A DNA stretch of 64,000 bases from Schistosoma mansoni (taxonomy: Eukaryota; Platyhelminthes; Trematoda; Strigeidida; Schistosomatidae), in NCBI RefSeq assembly GCF_000237925.1, contig NC_031495.1:6983852-7047851 (forward strand). The letters are read 5' to 3'. Positions 51,858 through 64,000 of this stretch are shown here, in pieces. Under the pieces are notes generated by a model that had not been told where the DNA came from, did not search any database, and saw only the letters and a list, made by a program, of their open reading frames with translations. Within the stretch, counting starts at the first letter, position 1, and every line of letters begins with the position of its first letter. The translations under genes and the position numbers were made by a program.

Positions 51858-52453
51858 GGGTCTCTATTATACATAGGACAAAACGTTTTATCAGTCCCTC
51901 AGACCACCTGTTCTTCTGTCCACTTTATGAATAATAGTGACATGCCGTCTAGTGTCGACTTTGCCTGCATCAATTAACCACATATATGACTTCTGTTCAG
52001 TTGTTGGTCTTTGTGGCGCTAAAAATTGGATTCTGACTCATTGGTTGAATGAGATCATGCTTTGGTGATGGTTTTGAAGTTTATCTTAGATCATGGGTAA
52101 TTATTAGGAAATACGTTCTGGTTTTTCATAGCGCTTCAACTGATGTAGATTCGTGATGAAGATTTTCTCCAGTTATCTACAAAATGTGCTAGAATCCAAT
52201 TCAGTACGTGAACTGAACCATCATTTTGACTGATATTAAGAGCATTTAACTATAGGATCCGATGTGTTGCAAATAAAATCATATATATATATGCGTTAAT
52301 ATTAAGACTTGGTTTGATCCACTGAGAACTATTTGTAGTACTTATTTTTTAACTATTTATTTCGAAATTAAATTCTCATTAAGATCTCCGTCATAATCGA
52401 AGCATCTCTCTCTTAAACAGTTCAGCACTACTCTTAATTTATTATATGTTTGG

Positions 52454-52937
52454 TTTACTCTTAGTAGAAATGTGAACCTATTTATTCCAACCAATGTTAA
52501 AAAATTTCAATATTGAAAAACTTAAACTAACTGATACCTCGAGAGGATAATAGTTAGTTACCGATATTCAATACATTATTATTATTATTATTATCCTTGT
52601 CCATTCTTATCCCCCCATTTCCGGTCTAGTTGACCTTTTATTTTTATATATAAATGTTCTTAACAAGTATACATGTGATCAGATTGTTCGAAATGTATTG
52701 CGCTAATATATCACATAGTTCTGATAATCTTCGTCTTCATATTACACTATCGAAGTTTATCAAAGGGACTAATTGCTTTAAATCACTGAATTATGTCTAG
52801 ATCCAAATTATTTAACACTGAATATCGGTAACTAACTATTATCCTCTCGAGGTATCAGTTAGTTTAAGTTTTTTCAACATTGAACTTTTTTAACATTCGT
52901 TGGAATAGGTAGGTTCACAGTTCTGCTAAGAGTTCCA
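52454..52937. repeat. CR1-derived hairpin with inserted repeat
   Basis: Arms 52454-52571 and 52819-52937 are reverse complements over ~118 bp. The right arm is the start of the CR1 FADN region on the minus strand; the left arm is the same piece inverted. The ~247-bp loop starts with (TTA)n and contains the sequence also found at 18060-18245. Confidence 0.75.
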
Positions 52938-54085
52938 CATTGTCGGCGAAAAGTAATGCATCAGATCGGAGTTTAAAGGTCATTTGTGTAAATTGAGAAA
53001 AGAATTCTTAGTACTGAAGTCTGAGGAACTTCACTAGGACATTATATAGCCTGAGAAGAAGTGAAGTCTACACTGACCATAAGAAATCGATTGTTTAGAT
53101 GTGAGGTAAGCCAATCACTCTACGGTAAATTGGTGCCTAAACTGTTGGGCTTGTTAATGAGGCAGATATGATTGACCTTATCAAAAGTGTTTGGGAAGTC
53201 ATGGTGTGTGACTCCAACCTTCCTCTTGTGCATTCGTCGAGTGCGGTCAGCATATTGATTATGTGGAAGTGAGCCTTATTGAAACCGTGCTGTTGGGTTG
53301 GAATGAAGTTTATGGATAGTAAGTAATCACGCAGACCATCGCATATCATGGACTCTGTAATTTTTGAGGATATTGAGAGAAGTGCTACCGGTCTGTGGTT
53401 TGAAGTTTCTCTGCGCCAACCTCCTTTGAAAATTGGTGTAATGTGAGCCAGCTTCCAAATTTTCGGTAACCTCTCTCGGCTAAGCGAATGTGAGATCAAC
53501 ACGCTAAGCGGTGTTGCCGAGATTGAAGCTGTTTCCTTCAGTATAACAGAATGGACCATATTCGGACTAGGGGTAGTGTCCTTGTTTAGATGTTGCAGCT
53601 TCCGATACACCGTGTCAGCGGTCAGGTACATTTCTTGGAGTTTTGTTGAGATGTAGGTGAAGCTCTCATCAGTATAATCAGTATGGGTCGGTTGAAATGT
53701 CCGGTGTACTGTTCTGTCAAAAGGTCTGCGGTGTCACTGTAGTTGTTGGTTAGGCCTTTAGGACTTAGCAGTTGGGAAACTCCGGTTCTGACTGTATGTT
53801 GCTTGAAATGTTTGGGGACTGTTTGCGAGACAGACTGTTTTATAGCATGTAGTATCAAGTGCTGTAAGAAATCACAGTGAACATCCACGGCAAACTGAGG
53901 GGGGATATTTTACTTCACTTGCTGCAGATTGTCCTGTTAAGTTCACACATTCAACTGTTTGGAATTCCGGAGCCTGTTGTCGGTAGGATGTGTTAGCTCA
54001 ATTTTGCTGACGAAACTGAAAGCTATGACGGTGTGATTGCTTTTCCCTGTGGGAGTCAGGATTGAAAGTTCGTCAACAAGAGATT
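52820..54085 (-). mobile_element. CR1-like LINE, endonuclease end and RT
   Basis: Minus strand: endonuclease scrap (53940-54085, mirrored at 41935-42070), then KLQHLNKDTTPSPNMVHS, LPKIWKLAHITPIFKGG, NHRPVALLSISSKITESM, PTQQHGFNKAH, and FADNVELL near 52.95 kb (usual FADD). Broken in several places. Confidence 0.8.
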
Positions 54086-55040
54086 CGGTTGGATGGAACT
54101 CGTCACTATACATCAGCGTAGATGGAAGGATATCATCAATATAATCCAGAATTCACACAACAGACTACACTGCAAAGTCGTGCATGGAGGAAAGCTGACA
54201 GATGCATCCCAAATGACGACTGGCGTCAGACGAGACTGCTTTCTTTCTCTCTTTCTTCTAGTGGTTGACTGGGTTATGAGGACCTCCTCTTCTGAAGGGA
54301 AGTACTGAATAAAATGGACAGGTTGGATTCAACTAGACTATTCGGACTTCGCCTCAACATGCACAAGGGAAAAAGTAAGATCCTCAAATACAATACAGAG
54401 AATACCAACTCCATCACACTTGATTGAGGAAATGTGGAGCATGGAGAAACTTCTCCATACTTGAACATCATCATCGATGAGCAAGAAGGATCTGATATAG
54501 ACGTTAAGGGGAGGATTGGCAAAGCAAGAGCAGCATTCCTACAGTTGAAGGACATATGCAACTCAAAACAACTGTCAACCAACATTTAAATCAGAATCTT
54601 CAATACGAACGTCAAGACAGTTCTACCGTTCGCAGCTGAAACTTGGAGAACTACCACAACTATCATCAAAAAAGTATAGGTATTTCTAAACAATCGTCTA
54701 CGTATGATACTGAATGTCCGTTGATCGGATACCATCAGCAACAGCCCACTGTAAAAGAGAATAAACCAGCCTCTAGCCGAAGAGGAAATTAGAAAACGCG
54801 CTGAATGTGGATGAGGACATACCTATGGAAATCACCAGACTGCATCACGAAGCAAGCCCTAACTCCGAATCGTGAATGGAAACGGAAAAGAAGAAGGCTA
54901 AAGAACACACTGCGTAGATAACTGGAAGTAGATGTGAAAAGAATGAACAGCAACTGGGAAGGATTGTCAGGACAGATTTGGATGGAGAATGCTTATGAGC
55001 GGCCTATGCTCCTCCATGAGGGGTACAGGTGTAAGTAAGT
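54086..55040 (+). mobile_element. RTE-like LINE, RT C-terminal half, right arm
   Basis: Plus strand: NIIQNSHNRLHCKVVHGGKL, LVVDWVMRTSSSEGKY, KGKSKILKYNTENTNSI and the basic REWKRKRRRLKNTLRR-like end near 54.9 kb. The FADD block is missing, as in the 36-kb copy. Twin of part of 39051-40800. Confidence 0.75.
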
Positions 55041-55710
55041 AAGTAGGTGATTAATGCATTGACCTCCGAGATCTTACCACCCTAATAGATATTCTAAGGT
55101 TCTCCATATTTCCGCCTATTCAGTTTTCGAATCGGTTAAGCATGTTCTTTATATTTTCTGATGGTACATTCTATATGACACACTCAGCCAATGACATATC
55201 TAACTGATCAAATGAGTGCTCATTGTTTTTTCACTCATACATTCCACAGGTGAAAAGATGTGACTCGAACGCTCAGTCTTCTCAAAATTGGAACACGGCA
55301 ACGTTACACAGCTCACTGTAGCCAGGACATAGGCATGTAAGTCAACCAAGACTCCATGTTACGTTTAATACTGCTAACATCGTGGACGATGTTTTTACTT
55401 TCATTTATTGTCTGAAATCTGAGGCTGACGCGCGAATATTGTTAGATATACAATGTTCTTAAAAATGTTGAATAGGGAAACTCTTGAAATATTACAGTAA
55501 CACTAACTAATTTATTTCCACATAACAATATGTTACATGAGTCACGTCAGTTAACGCGCAAGACCGAAATGTTCCGAGCTTTCTGGGGTTTATTGTAATG
55601 AGTAACCCGGATTGGTACGTAGCATGATATAGAAACAGGGTACATAAGGATATGACTAGTGTTATGACTAATAGTAATAAACATCGGGTGCAGGTCATTC
55701 TTGCATGCTC

Positions 55711-55982
55711 TGTGGTGCGTGTTATGTCGACGGGTATAAGTAGTATCTAGTAGCGATGGAAAGTGAGAAACCTGGCAGCAGAAAATTGAGAGGGTAGAAT
55801 AGAAGAAGAAGAGAACAGAGAGTAATTAATATGAAAATGAAGAAACAATAAAGTTTGAGACAATTAATGGACATTTTGCAAATGAAGGATTCTACGTATG
55901 GTTTTCACATTTTACCAAATATCTGTAATTTTGTGTTAGAATACATTTGGTCGTCTCCACTTGTGCTTTCGTTCATTACAGC
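55711..55982 (+). mobile_element. LTR-like relic
   Basis: Starts TGTGGTGCGTG and ends TTCATTACA; related to 42514-42778. No clear target duplication. An old fossil just outside the right arm. Confidence 0.4.
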
Positions 55983-57959
55983 ATAATTAAAAGCTTAGAA
56001 CATGCGTCTACATATAAGATATCACCCAAGTGAGGTTATTAAATACATAGGGACAGTGAAATCTTTTGATATAACATTCATGACGATAAACCATCAAGTT
56101 AATAAATAGGTCTGTGTGTTGGTGCCGTACTATAAGTTTACAGTTGCCATAATCTGCTTAAAAAATGGCACATGTTACGAAATGTAACCTTGGTGGGCAC
56201 CTGACCGCTTCAAATTACACCTCTGTATGTTATGTTCGCGGCTCTGAAGAGAAGACAAGTAACAGGACGAGAAACTAAATTCTGTTGACAAAATTAGTTT
56301 TCTCACAATTGGAGAGGTTAAGGTATGGCCGTTAGCAAATAAAACTCAAGCTAATCAATAAGGGAACTTCAGATAAACTACGAGAAAAAAACGCAGTGTA
56401 TGAAGAATTGTACGGAAAAACAGGCCTCAGTCAGTAGAAAGTTGAAGGACAAAGTGGGATGATTATTGATACCAAAAAACTAATGGTAACGTAAATTTTC
56501 TGAACTTCCACGTGGCTTTATCACCATAGCCTTTATTCATTTGGTGCTCTTTCTACTGTTGTTATCGAGTGCCAACTTTCAGGTATGTTATTGAGAATCT
56601 GAGGATGCATGTGATAGGGCGACTTGATACAACCAACTTAAGGTGGAAAACATGAGTCTGAGAAGCAACAAACATGGGAACACAACCTCAATATCACTGA
56701 ATGGTTGCGTCGTTACCAATCATAGATAGCTGAAGACAAGAGGAATGCAGTCGTACAAGGGAAATCGACATTTATATGATAGGTCTGGTGGTAACACGTA
56801 TGACCCAGACTGTGTATTACAAACTGAGTATACTAGGCATGTTCTGTTTTTTCTATGGCAGGAGAAATGGAGTGGGAAGTGAGGCTACCTCGTACTTGTG
56901 TTCCTGCTTGCTAACACATGTTATTCACCCAGTAATTTGCTAACTTCCGCGAACTCTCATAATACTCGTTATGGCTGTCTATCATTACAAGGAGTCCGGT
57001 TGATTTTGTCAACAGAAAGATTATCCATAACATTCACCATGACAGCCAGGCGATGGGAGTATGGTTCGTTCTCATCTACTAAGACATTCTGACATCTTCA
57101 TTTCAGGATGCTATAATTTTTTAGGGTCAAACTCGTCAAACGAACGGCAGAGGGTGGACCTACTGAGGCTCGGTCCTTTAAACTAGTGTTAAAACCAGAC
57201 ATATTTAATAATGTGAAATACCAGAAATGTCAGGCTCTTCCGAGCTTCTAGCGAGACTTAGCCAGGAAATTTTCCACTCAGCATCTTCTAGATTCTAGCT
57301 GTCATGCGAAAACGTGATTATGCTGTACCAGGCTACGGTTTGCTAAGATGAACTAAAAAGCTGCGAACTATATTGTCTGTACTCTCGTGAGGACATTATT
57401 TATAGTGCTCAAATCTCTCATGAGAGATATATCAGCAGCCTGAGGGATAAGGCAAATTGGTCGAGTGTAAATTTTGGATCTATCTATGGTTGTTGTACAG
57501 ATATGGGAAACACTTGTTATATCTAGCCACATTCGATTTCACTTTGCATTATATAACAGTTCGGTTATGGAGACCATGAAGGTCAAAAAGTGTCCTCTGA
57601 AGTGTTTGATAACGTCCTCCTTGAAATCCAATGTGACCTGACAGTACGTGTTCACAGGGCGTTGAAGTAAGCGCTTTCACCTTGAAATCGCCAACTAGCT
57701 TCTGATCATCTCATTCATAAATTTTAGTTTCTCCGGATTTTTTCTATATGATGGTTGATCTTTAAACTTTGATGTAGTGTGATGATCTGATCCGTGATAA
57801 TTGGTGCTCCACCTAAGCACTTTGGGTTGATGAGTATGTTGTATATGTTGTTCACAGACTGTGAAATATTTGCATAATTTCTGCACTGAGTAAACCTGAG
57901 GTTATGAGTTTCCTATGTTTATATTAGAACAGATAAAACATTCGAAGGTACTTGCACTT
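55983..57959. other. No gene recognised
   Basis: Mixed sequence without a frame or motif that I can assign. A 63-codon minus frame at 57695-57886 has no known domain. Confidence 0.35.
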
Positions 57960-59480
57960 TTATGATAGTAGCCGTTATTGTTCTTCAAGATTCAGTACTG
58001 TACCATAGAGCTATTTTACTGTTGGTGATAAAAATTCTGACTTCGATATTTTGTGACAGTTGTTACGGATTACAGATACTTTCTAATTCCAGGAACGTTG
58101 CCCCTGCATTGTCGACTGTCGACTTTATGCTTGCATCCAATCCCCATGGTTTATCAGTGATACTGCTCAGGTATGTTGAGGTTCCTCCTCGTTGAGAACT
58201 CCACTATCAAGAGTAATTCGACTAGTACTCACTATGTTGCCCTATAGGTCTTGTTGACATGCATGGGACAGAAGGGATAGACTATCGATGAGATCCAAGT
58301 TGTCTAGCTGCGTCCAGTGTCCACTGTACTATGTGCTTTCCATGAGCTATGGAGGCCCCCATAATTCAGTCGAACAACAGAAAATAAGAAAGGGTGATGA
58401 AGAGCAGTCTTGTCTGAAACCAACTTTCACTTGGAATGAGTTTATGAGATGAACTCTGTTCACGACTTTGCAATGCGAATCCTTCTCAGGAATTATGCAT
58501 GATTGTAATTATATTTCAAGGCACACCGTACTGTCGAAGAGATCCGCAAGCTTCTCTAATCCTGGTTGCCAAATATTTTCTCATATTCAAGAATTGTCCA
58601 TTAGCCATGCTAACCTCTCCGACTGTTATTGAGGTAACATCTAGAGGAATGTCTGTGTTCTGCTTCGATCTCCGGTGAGTTCAGTCGGTCTGGCTTACTC
58701 AAAAGTCCTTCAAAGTGAGCTTTACATCTCTTCCATCATTCCCATACATCAACGAATGGTGTTTTGTACCTAACTGGTCCCTCTAGTCTACTATCTTCGT
58801 CTGAAAGTTTATTAGTTGTACGGTGTGGTTCCTCCATATTTTTCGTCTCACATCTTTCTTTGCTGTCACTAACAGGAGTTTCGCATATTCTCACGCACCA
58901 GCTCTAATACTTTTCTTCACTCATTTGCTTACACTTGTGTATCCAGCCTGTGGGATATTTTTCTTTTTCCATGTCCACCCCCCTGTTTGTTACTATCGTC
59001 CTGTTCTTACATTCTCGAATCTTCCCCAGGCTATCAACAGGGGTCTGTTCTTAATGCCAGTGCTTTTCGCAGCTCAAGCATGCCAAAGTCATTGCTTCTG
59101 TAATTCCTATCTAGTTGTCTTCCATACTGTTTTGTTGGAAGGCTTATAAGTTGTCCTAAGTGTTGTGTCGAACAAAATTAGCATGCTAGGATCTTTAAGG
59201 AAAGTTTCGTTAAGTTTCTGTACTGCATCTCGTCTAATTGTCCAAAGACTCTTTTGTTTTAGCTTAGCCATCAACAGGTGATGATCTGGAGTTATGTCAG
59301 CCCTTCTTTTCACAAGTATATCTCCTATGAACCTTCTGAGTTTTTTATCGATGAGTGATTGGTATGGTTATGTGTAATGCGATTCGGCGGAACCCGTGTA
59401 CTTTTATACATGTGTTTGTGAAATAAAATGATGTCACCTATAGACATGTCGAAAGCACAGAGTTTTTAATGGTTTCACTG
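57960..59480 (-). mobile_element. RTE-like LINE, older subfamily, minus strand
   Basis: Minus strand: RRADITPDHHLLMAKLKQK near 59.3 kb (endonuclease SDHH region) and RT C-terminal pieces near 58.0-58.2 kb. More diverged than the copies at 36-40 kb, with many breaks. Confidence 0.65.
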
Positions 59481-59856
59481 GGTTAGTATCTCATTCAATA
59501 GTCCAAGTTGTTTTATTGACCGAGCCATTAAAATGAATGTGAGCCTGCTTCATCAGAATAAATGATCATCTCGCGACCAAGTCATAGAGTTGAGTTGAGC
59601 CGAATGCCTTACTTTGGACAGAACATCCTCTACATTCCTTGCACTAGGGCGTGGTCCTAGATAAGTGGAGGTTGGCACATCATCTCAATCCTTAAGAAAG
59701 GGGGACGGACGATCCTTCAAGCTACCAAAAAGTATCCTTTCTTTCGCTACCCTAAAGAAATAAGGGATCTCTGGCTTGTGGTGTTTCACATGGAACCGTC
59801 TCAATGGTAAACGTATTTACATCTCAAAGTACGGCTCCACGAGGAGCCACTCCCAT

Positions 59857-60159
59857 TGTGGTGTGGTCTACTTATATCCATATAAGTAGTATATGGCGAT
59901 GGTCAGACATAGAATGTATTTTGGCAGAAGACCGATGAGGAAAGAACTGAAATGAAGCGCAATTGGTAGGAAAATGCATGAACAATGGAATTAGAGAAGA
60001 TGGATTTATATTTACGGGAGGAACAGTGAAGATTGAGACAATTGGTTGTTAATTTGCATATTAACTGTTCATTGTATGGTTATCAGAATTTAGTGAGATA
60101 GTATGTAATTTTTGCCTAAATACATTCGATTGTCCGCAACCGGTGTTTTGTTCACTACA
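59857..60159 (+). mobile_element. Candidate solo LTR with 4-bp target duplication, second insertion
   Basis: 303 bp, TGTGGTGTGG...CACTACA, flanked by CCAT on both sides. Same family as 43323-43603 but a different duplication, so an independent insertion. Confidence 0.6.
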
Positions 60160-62391
60160 CCATGTCACCAATCTGTTAATCGTTGTTGATAACTGTGTCA
60201 CTGTACTCGGTCGCAAATCTAGAGAGAATATTACGTATCTTGAATTCCAAAGATTTTTTGATAAGACCAGTAATCAACAACGTCAGGGGAACATGTCTTC
60301 GGTTACAGTTGATAGACAGATTTAGGCCATATGAATCTCCGATCATTTAAGGACAGGTTAAATTATTCACGTTCGTGAAGTGAAGGCTATCCTACTGCCC
60401 CCAGGGCATAGTATCAGGAATTTCGGTTTTTCGCTTGACACAAACCACACGCATTTATTGAAGTATTGTTGTCTGGAGGTCTAAAACATTCGGTAGTGAC
60501 CCAAAGCGCCAAGGATACACTACTGTCTCGAGAGGATCAAACTTGGTGTCACAGCGCCAAGGACATCTGTGGACTAGATTCCAAATTTGCATACCGCAAA
60601 AAACTACATTTATAACTTGAAAAGTTCATACTGAAAGAGACTTTAGTTTAAAAACTTTTGTTACTGTAGTTCCTAATAACGTAAAATCATAGACCATCAG
60701 CCTTACCCTAAAGTGCCTAGGAGCCCTAAGCCCAAGACTTAAGAGGGATGCCCCGAAACACAAGACTCTTACCTTTTAGAAGATAGGCTAGTGAGAGGCA
60801 ACCTAAAAGACCCTTGACGCCCCTGAACGTCCTCTGGATCACCCAATTAAGTTAAATTTCAACACAAATCATAGGGGAACTACACAGAAGTTAGAGGTAA
60901 AACACAATGTATAGTTAAGTCGGTGAAATGAAATCGAACCCTATTCAAGACATCCAACAACTTTAAAACAGCTAAGGCTCATCCGTTGATGGTACACCTA
61001 TTCTAACTGATATGATGGTATGCAGAGTCAATAACAGCTCGCAAAACCTGAATAGCAGTTAACGAAATAGGAAAATATGATAATACCGTCCAAAACAGAA
61101 TTATTATGCGTTGAGTGTTTAGATTATAACAGTTGCTGTGTGATGGATCCTACTTGAGAGTAATCATATGGGTATTAACCGCAAGAGGAGTTCATTCAAC
61201 TACTGAATGTCCCACTGTGTTTGGCACTGACGGAGTAACAGAAAATGTAAGTCCAGCAGAGTTATTAGGTGATCTAGACCATTAGTTTCATGTAATGTTG
61301 ATTGGTCCAAACGAGTACATAAAACTATCATATTCTTATCAAAGTCTGTAACCAACACGACAGAAGAGGAGATTAAGCAGGTGGTATTTACTTGCACAAC
61401 AAAAGTAAAGGAATTAACGACCAATCAACACGTGTAGTTTTTCGATGACTGACACAAGTAAACAACATGTACTGGACATGCACTTTAACACAGAAAGGGA
61501 AGATGTAGTATTTTATTATGGTTACAGAAATTATTCCATTATTGTATTGCTGAAGTTGATCCAAATCCCACACCTTTGTTTCTGCTAAATTTTATCGACT
61601 GCCTTCAATATTGAAGATACGACCAGTATTCTAGTTTGGCAACTAGCAACCAGTAACACCTATATTCGAAGCGCTCCCCAACCAGTTAAAATCAGAAGTC
61701 AGATGCGAAGAGATCGGAAAGATTTGTTTGATACGTTATAAATATATGGAGAAGCGTTTACTCTAATCTGGCTAGTGAACGTAGGAGCTGTGTCCCACGC
61801 TGGGTCGTAACGTGATCTGGTACGGATGCATGACCGAACAACTTCAGTTAAACAAGTCCACTTAAAACAATGTGGTCAGCATCCAATGTCGAACACTTAA
61901 AGAGCTATTGATTTTGGGGAATTATTTTCAGCTACAATATAAAGTGTAAGTGGGTTCTATGCGCTTGCTATCCTCTTGCTTTTTTTCTTCCAGAATGTCT
62001 CGAAAACACAGTTTCTCATACTCTGTCAGCATGCAAAATATTTTCACGTTAGATGCAAACCAATAAAAGACTATACATCACACTCATAAACATTTGAACT
62101 ATTTGAAGCATCTTCTAAACCTTTTGAAGTCGAAATGGAAAAGAAATAAATGTTGTCCGGAAATTTACAAGACATTGAAACTGTTTCTTAACACCTACTC
62201 TCAAGCTTCAAGGATTCGTTTAGAATAAACTCATCCTTCATAAAGTTGTTGTACATTGTGTGTCCCTTGTTTTCTCACACCACATTCAAATATTACTTCC
62301 ATGCAAGTCAGATTTGATATTTCCTATCGGCGGGGTTTTGGTTAAGATGGTTTGGTTTTAAGCGTTCACCCTCTCATCTGTAATCTTTTAG
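60160..62391. other. Upstream region of POLE2, no exon resolved
   Basis: The 5' exon(s) of POLE2 should lie here. The only candidate is an ATG at 61996 preceded by a pyrimidine-rich AG, without a convincing donor. The rest is unassigned. Confidence 0.35.
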
Positions 62392-62825
62392 GAGGTTTCG
62401 AAGTCGGATATTGACAAGCCCTTCAAACTAAATGGTCTTTTTCTTGCCCCAGATGCTTCTCAGTACATACTATCAATTGTTCAACGTGTTGACCCCGGGA
62501 AACGACAAAAGGTTCTTCGTAAGCTGGTGGAAACAATCCTTAAGCAAAAAATTGATAACAACAGAATTTCGAAGGCACTGTGTGAAGCAGCTGTCAAAGA
62601 GTGTCGAGCAGAGCACTCTACAGATAATATTGTCCTATACGTCATCGATGCTTTTTCGGTAGGGTACTTCAGTCCGCTTTCATTTCTTTATAGGTCCCAT
62701 ACTTTCGTTTCTCCAAACCCCTGAAGAAGTTTGTTCCATTTGTGCCTGCTGATTCGTCAGAGAATCGTTTGATATTTCCAGTGTCACCAGATGCAAAAGC
62801 TTTTTTGTATGCTCATCGCTACGAG
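62392..62825 (+). CDS. POLE2: DNA polymerase epsilon subunit 2 (B subunit), two N-terminal exons
   Basis: Non-catalytic B subunit of the leading-strand replicase DNA polymerase epsilon. Exon 62392-62658 and exon 62694-62825 are separated by a 35-bp intron (GT...TAG), both in phase 0, giving 133 residues. The first encodes FKLNGLFLAPDASQYI and, further on, ALCEAAVKEC and YVIDAFS, which correspond to human POLE2 FKLRGLLLRGEAIKYL, SVVEAAVQEC and IIGAFD in the N-terminal helical domain. The second encodes VPYFRFSKPLKKFVP and ends AFLYAHRYE before GTATTC, matching the human IPRFVYNSERKKFLPL and the RERYTILHQR region. The preceding exon with the start codon is not resolved; an ATG at 61996 just after a good pyrimidine-AG is one candidate. 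The OB and phosphoesterase-like domains would lie beyond the window. Confidence 0.85.
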
Positions 62826-63687
62826 GTATTCCGACGTTTTTGATAAGTATTTAATAGCCTTAGTTACATATCTGCCAGCTTATTTGTATTTATGTCCACA
62901 AGGGACGACAAGTACCGAAATAATATTTCAGTTAAAAAACCACATCACGTAATTCGCTGAGCTCTGTTGACCCATAGCTACTGTCAATGTCCTCGTTCTG
63001 TAGTATGTTTCTAAAATTGAAAAGTAGAAAACAAGTACGTTCTGCTTTACAGCACCAGAAGGTGTATTCCTATTGTTAACAGAATTCATAGTATATTTAT
63101 CTGCTATCTTCTTGTTGTTTCTGGAACTTATTGATACTGCGGACTGAAGATCAGGGTTTTATAACTTCTTGAATTTATGGACCGAGCCTACGATTCAAAA
63201 TACTTTATTTGTTATCTAACTCCCACAAAAAACATTCCTTGAACATAAATGCAGCAAAACCACTGGAAGAAGTTATAAACACAGTCTGTCACAATCAACA
63301 TAGCTTGGGATAACGTATAGGTCAAGGAACGGCACTTCTTATCCCCATCCGTACTAAGGAAATTGTAATTTAGAACATCCAACAACATAAATAACGGGAA
63401 CAAGTAAATTCTACCAACCGCGATTAGTGGTATACATGAAGCACCAATTCAAGTGAATATGTTCCCCTGAGAATTCAAAACAAGTCATGTTATGAAAAAC
63501 TTTTATGTTCACTGTTTGGGTTGATGTTTTAAGGGTTTAGAGTACGTAAACATGTAGGACCTGTCCCAAGACAAACTAATTTGGGTGTGTAGGCTTGTCG
63601 GAATGTAAACTAAACAAGCCAATTCCAGTCTTTTGTCAAGATTATGTATATGTTTAGTCCTTTCTTGTTGTTTATCCATTATTTTGT
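62826..63687. other. POLE2 intron sequence
   Basis: Follows the GTATTC donor. No further POLE2 exon is recognised before the window end. Confidence 0.4.
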
Positions 63688-63753
63688 GTGGCGCATATGT
63701 ATCTGGTGCCCTTTTGTACCAATATGTATGTGTTTAAATAAAATAAAAAATAA
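63688..63753 (+). mobile_element. LINE 3' tail, RTE-like, last ~65 bp
   Basis: Ends TATGTGTTTAAATAAAATAA; a severely 5'-truncated insertion of the 13618 family. Confidence 0.6.
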
Positions 63754-63956
63754 GTTGTTTATCCAGTAGTTAAAATGATAACAGTAGTTTGGCTGAGCCA
63801 CTTAAGGGTCCTGAAACAAAACTAAGGGAGTATTCATGTGATGTCTACATAAAATCAGAAGCATGTTTTGTACGGATTTTTCACTCTCCCCATTTTTGTT
63901 TAGTTTAGCCAATAACATGTGGTTCTTACACTCGTCGGATATCTCACCACCAATAT

Positions 63957-64000
63957 ATTTATTTGTTTATTTATTTGAACACGTAAACATTAGTACAACG
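63957..64000 (-). mobile_element. LINE 3' tail, RTE-like, running off the window
   Basis: TTATTTGTTTATTTATTTGA then ACACGTAAACATTAGTACAA is the reverse of the family's 3' end. Confidence 0.55.

Larger units (their letters stand above)
50168..55681. repeat. Right arm of large inverted repeat
   Basis: Counterpart of 38414-44203. The outer end (about 55681) corresponds to the first base after the 200-N gap on the left, so the true repeat may continue into the gap. Mirror LTR-like relics lie at 50768-51048 and 51593-51857. Confidence 0.9.

Overview
This is a nuclear window from a flatworm, almost certainly a blood fluke (Schistosoma). The base composition is AT-rich. Parts of four conserved animal genes are split by introns, several of them only 32-39 bp long. 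About half of the sequence is repeat DNA of known schistosome kinds: RTE-like and CR1-like LINEs, a Penelope-like scrap, LTR-like relics, and short elements that carry hammerhead ribozyme motifs (Smα and a tRNA-headed SINE). Species cannot be fixed by eye. There are no bacterial-style operons, CRISPR arrays or true tRNA/rRNA genes that I can support. Layout: 1-3461 is intergenic or upstream intron with an RTE fragment. 3462-18888 (+) holds seven 3' exons of a CDKL1/4-type kinase whose introns are filled with SINEs, Smα copies and LINE tails. 18889-23594 separates it from a convergent gene, with LINE tails and a Penelope-like scrap. 23595-27304 (-) is a three-exon PIGH-like gene (first step of GPI-anchor synthesis). 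Its first intron holds a tRNA-headed SINE with an intact-looking hammerhead motif. 27305-35500 is gene-poor: one unassigned small ORF and several LINE fragments. 35495-38213 (+) is an RTE-type LINE cut by a 200-N assembly gap. 38414-44203 and 50168-55681 are the two arms of a large inverted repeat. The ~6 kb between them holds a complete six-exon DDX39B/UAP56 mRNA-export helicase gene on the minus strand (47125-49001). 55700-62391 is mostly degraded repeat. At 62392-62825 (+) are two exons of the DNA polymerase epsilon B subunit gene (POLE2). The four genes have unrelated housekeeping or signalling jobs and do not form a pathway. The main points of interest are the repeat architecture: hammerhead-bearing SINEs, including two foldback SINEs with the same junction; a SINE subfamily that spread after its ribozyme decayed; the inverted repeat around the helicase gene; and micro-introns, one of which is in-frame and stop-free.
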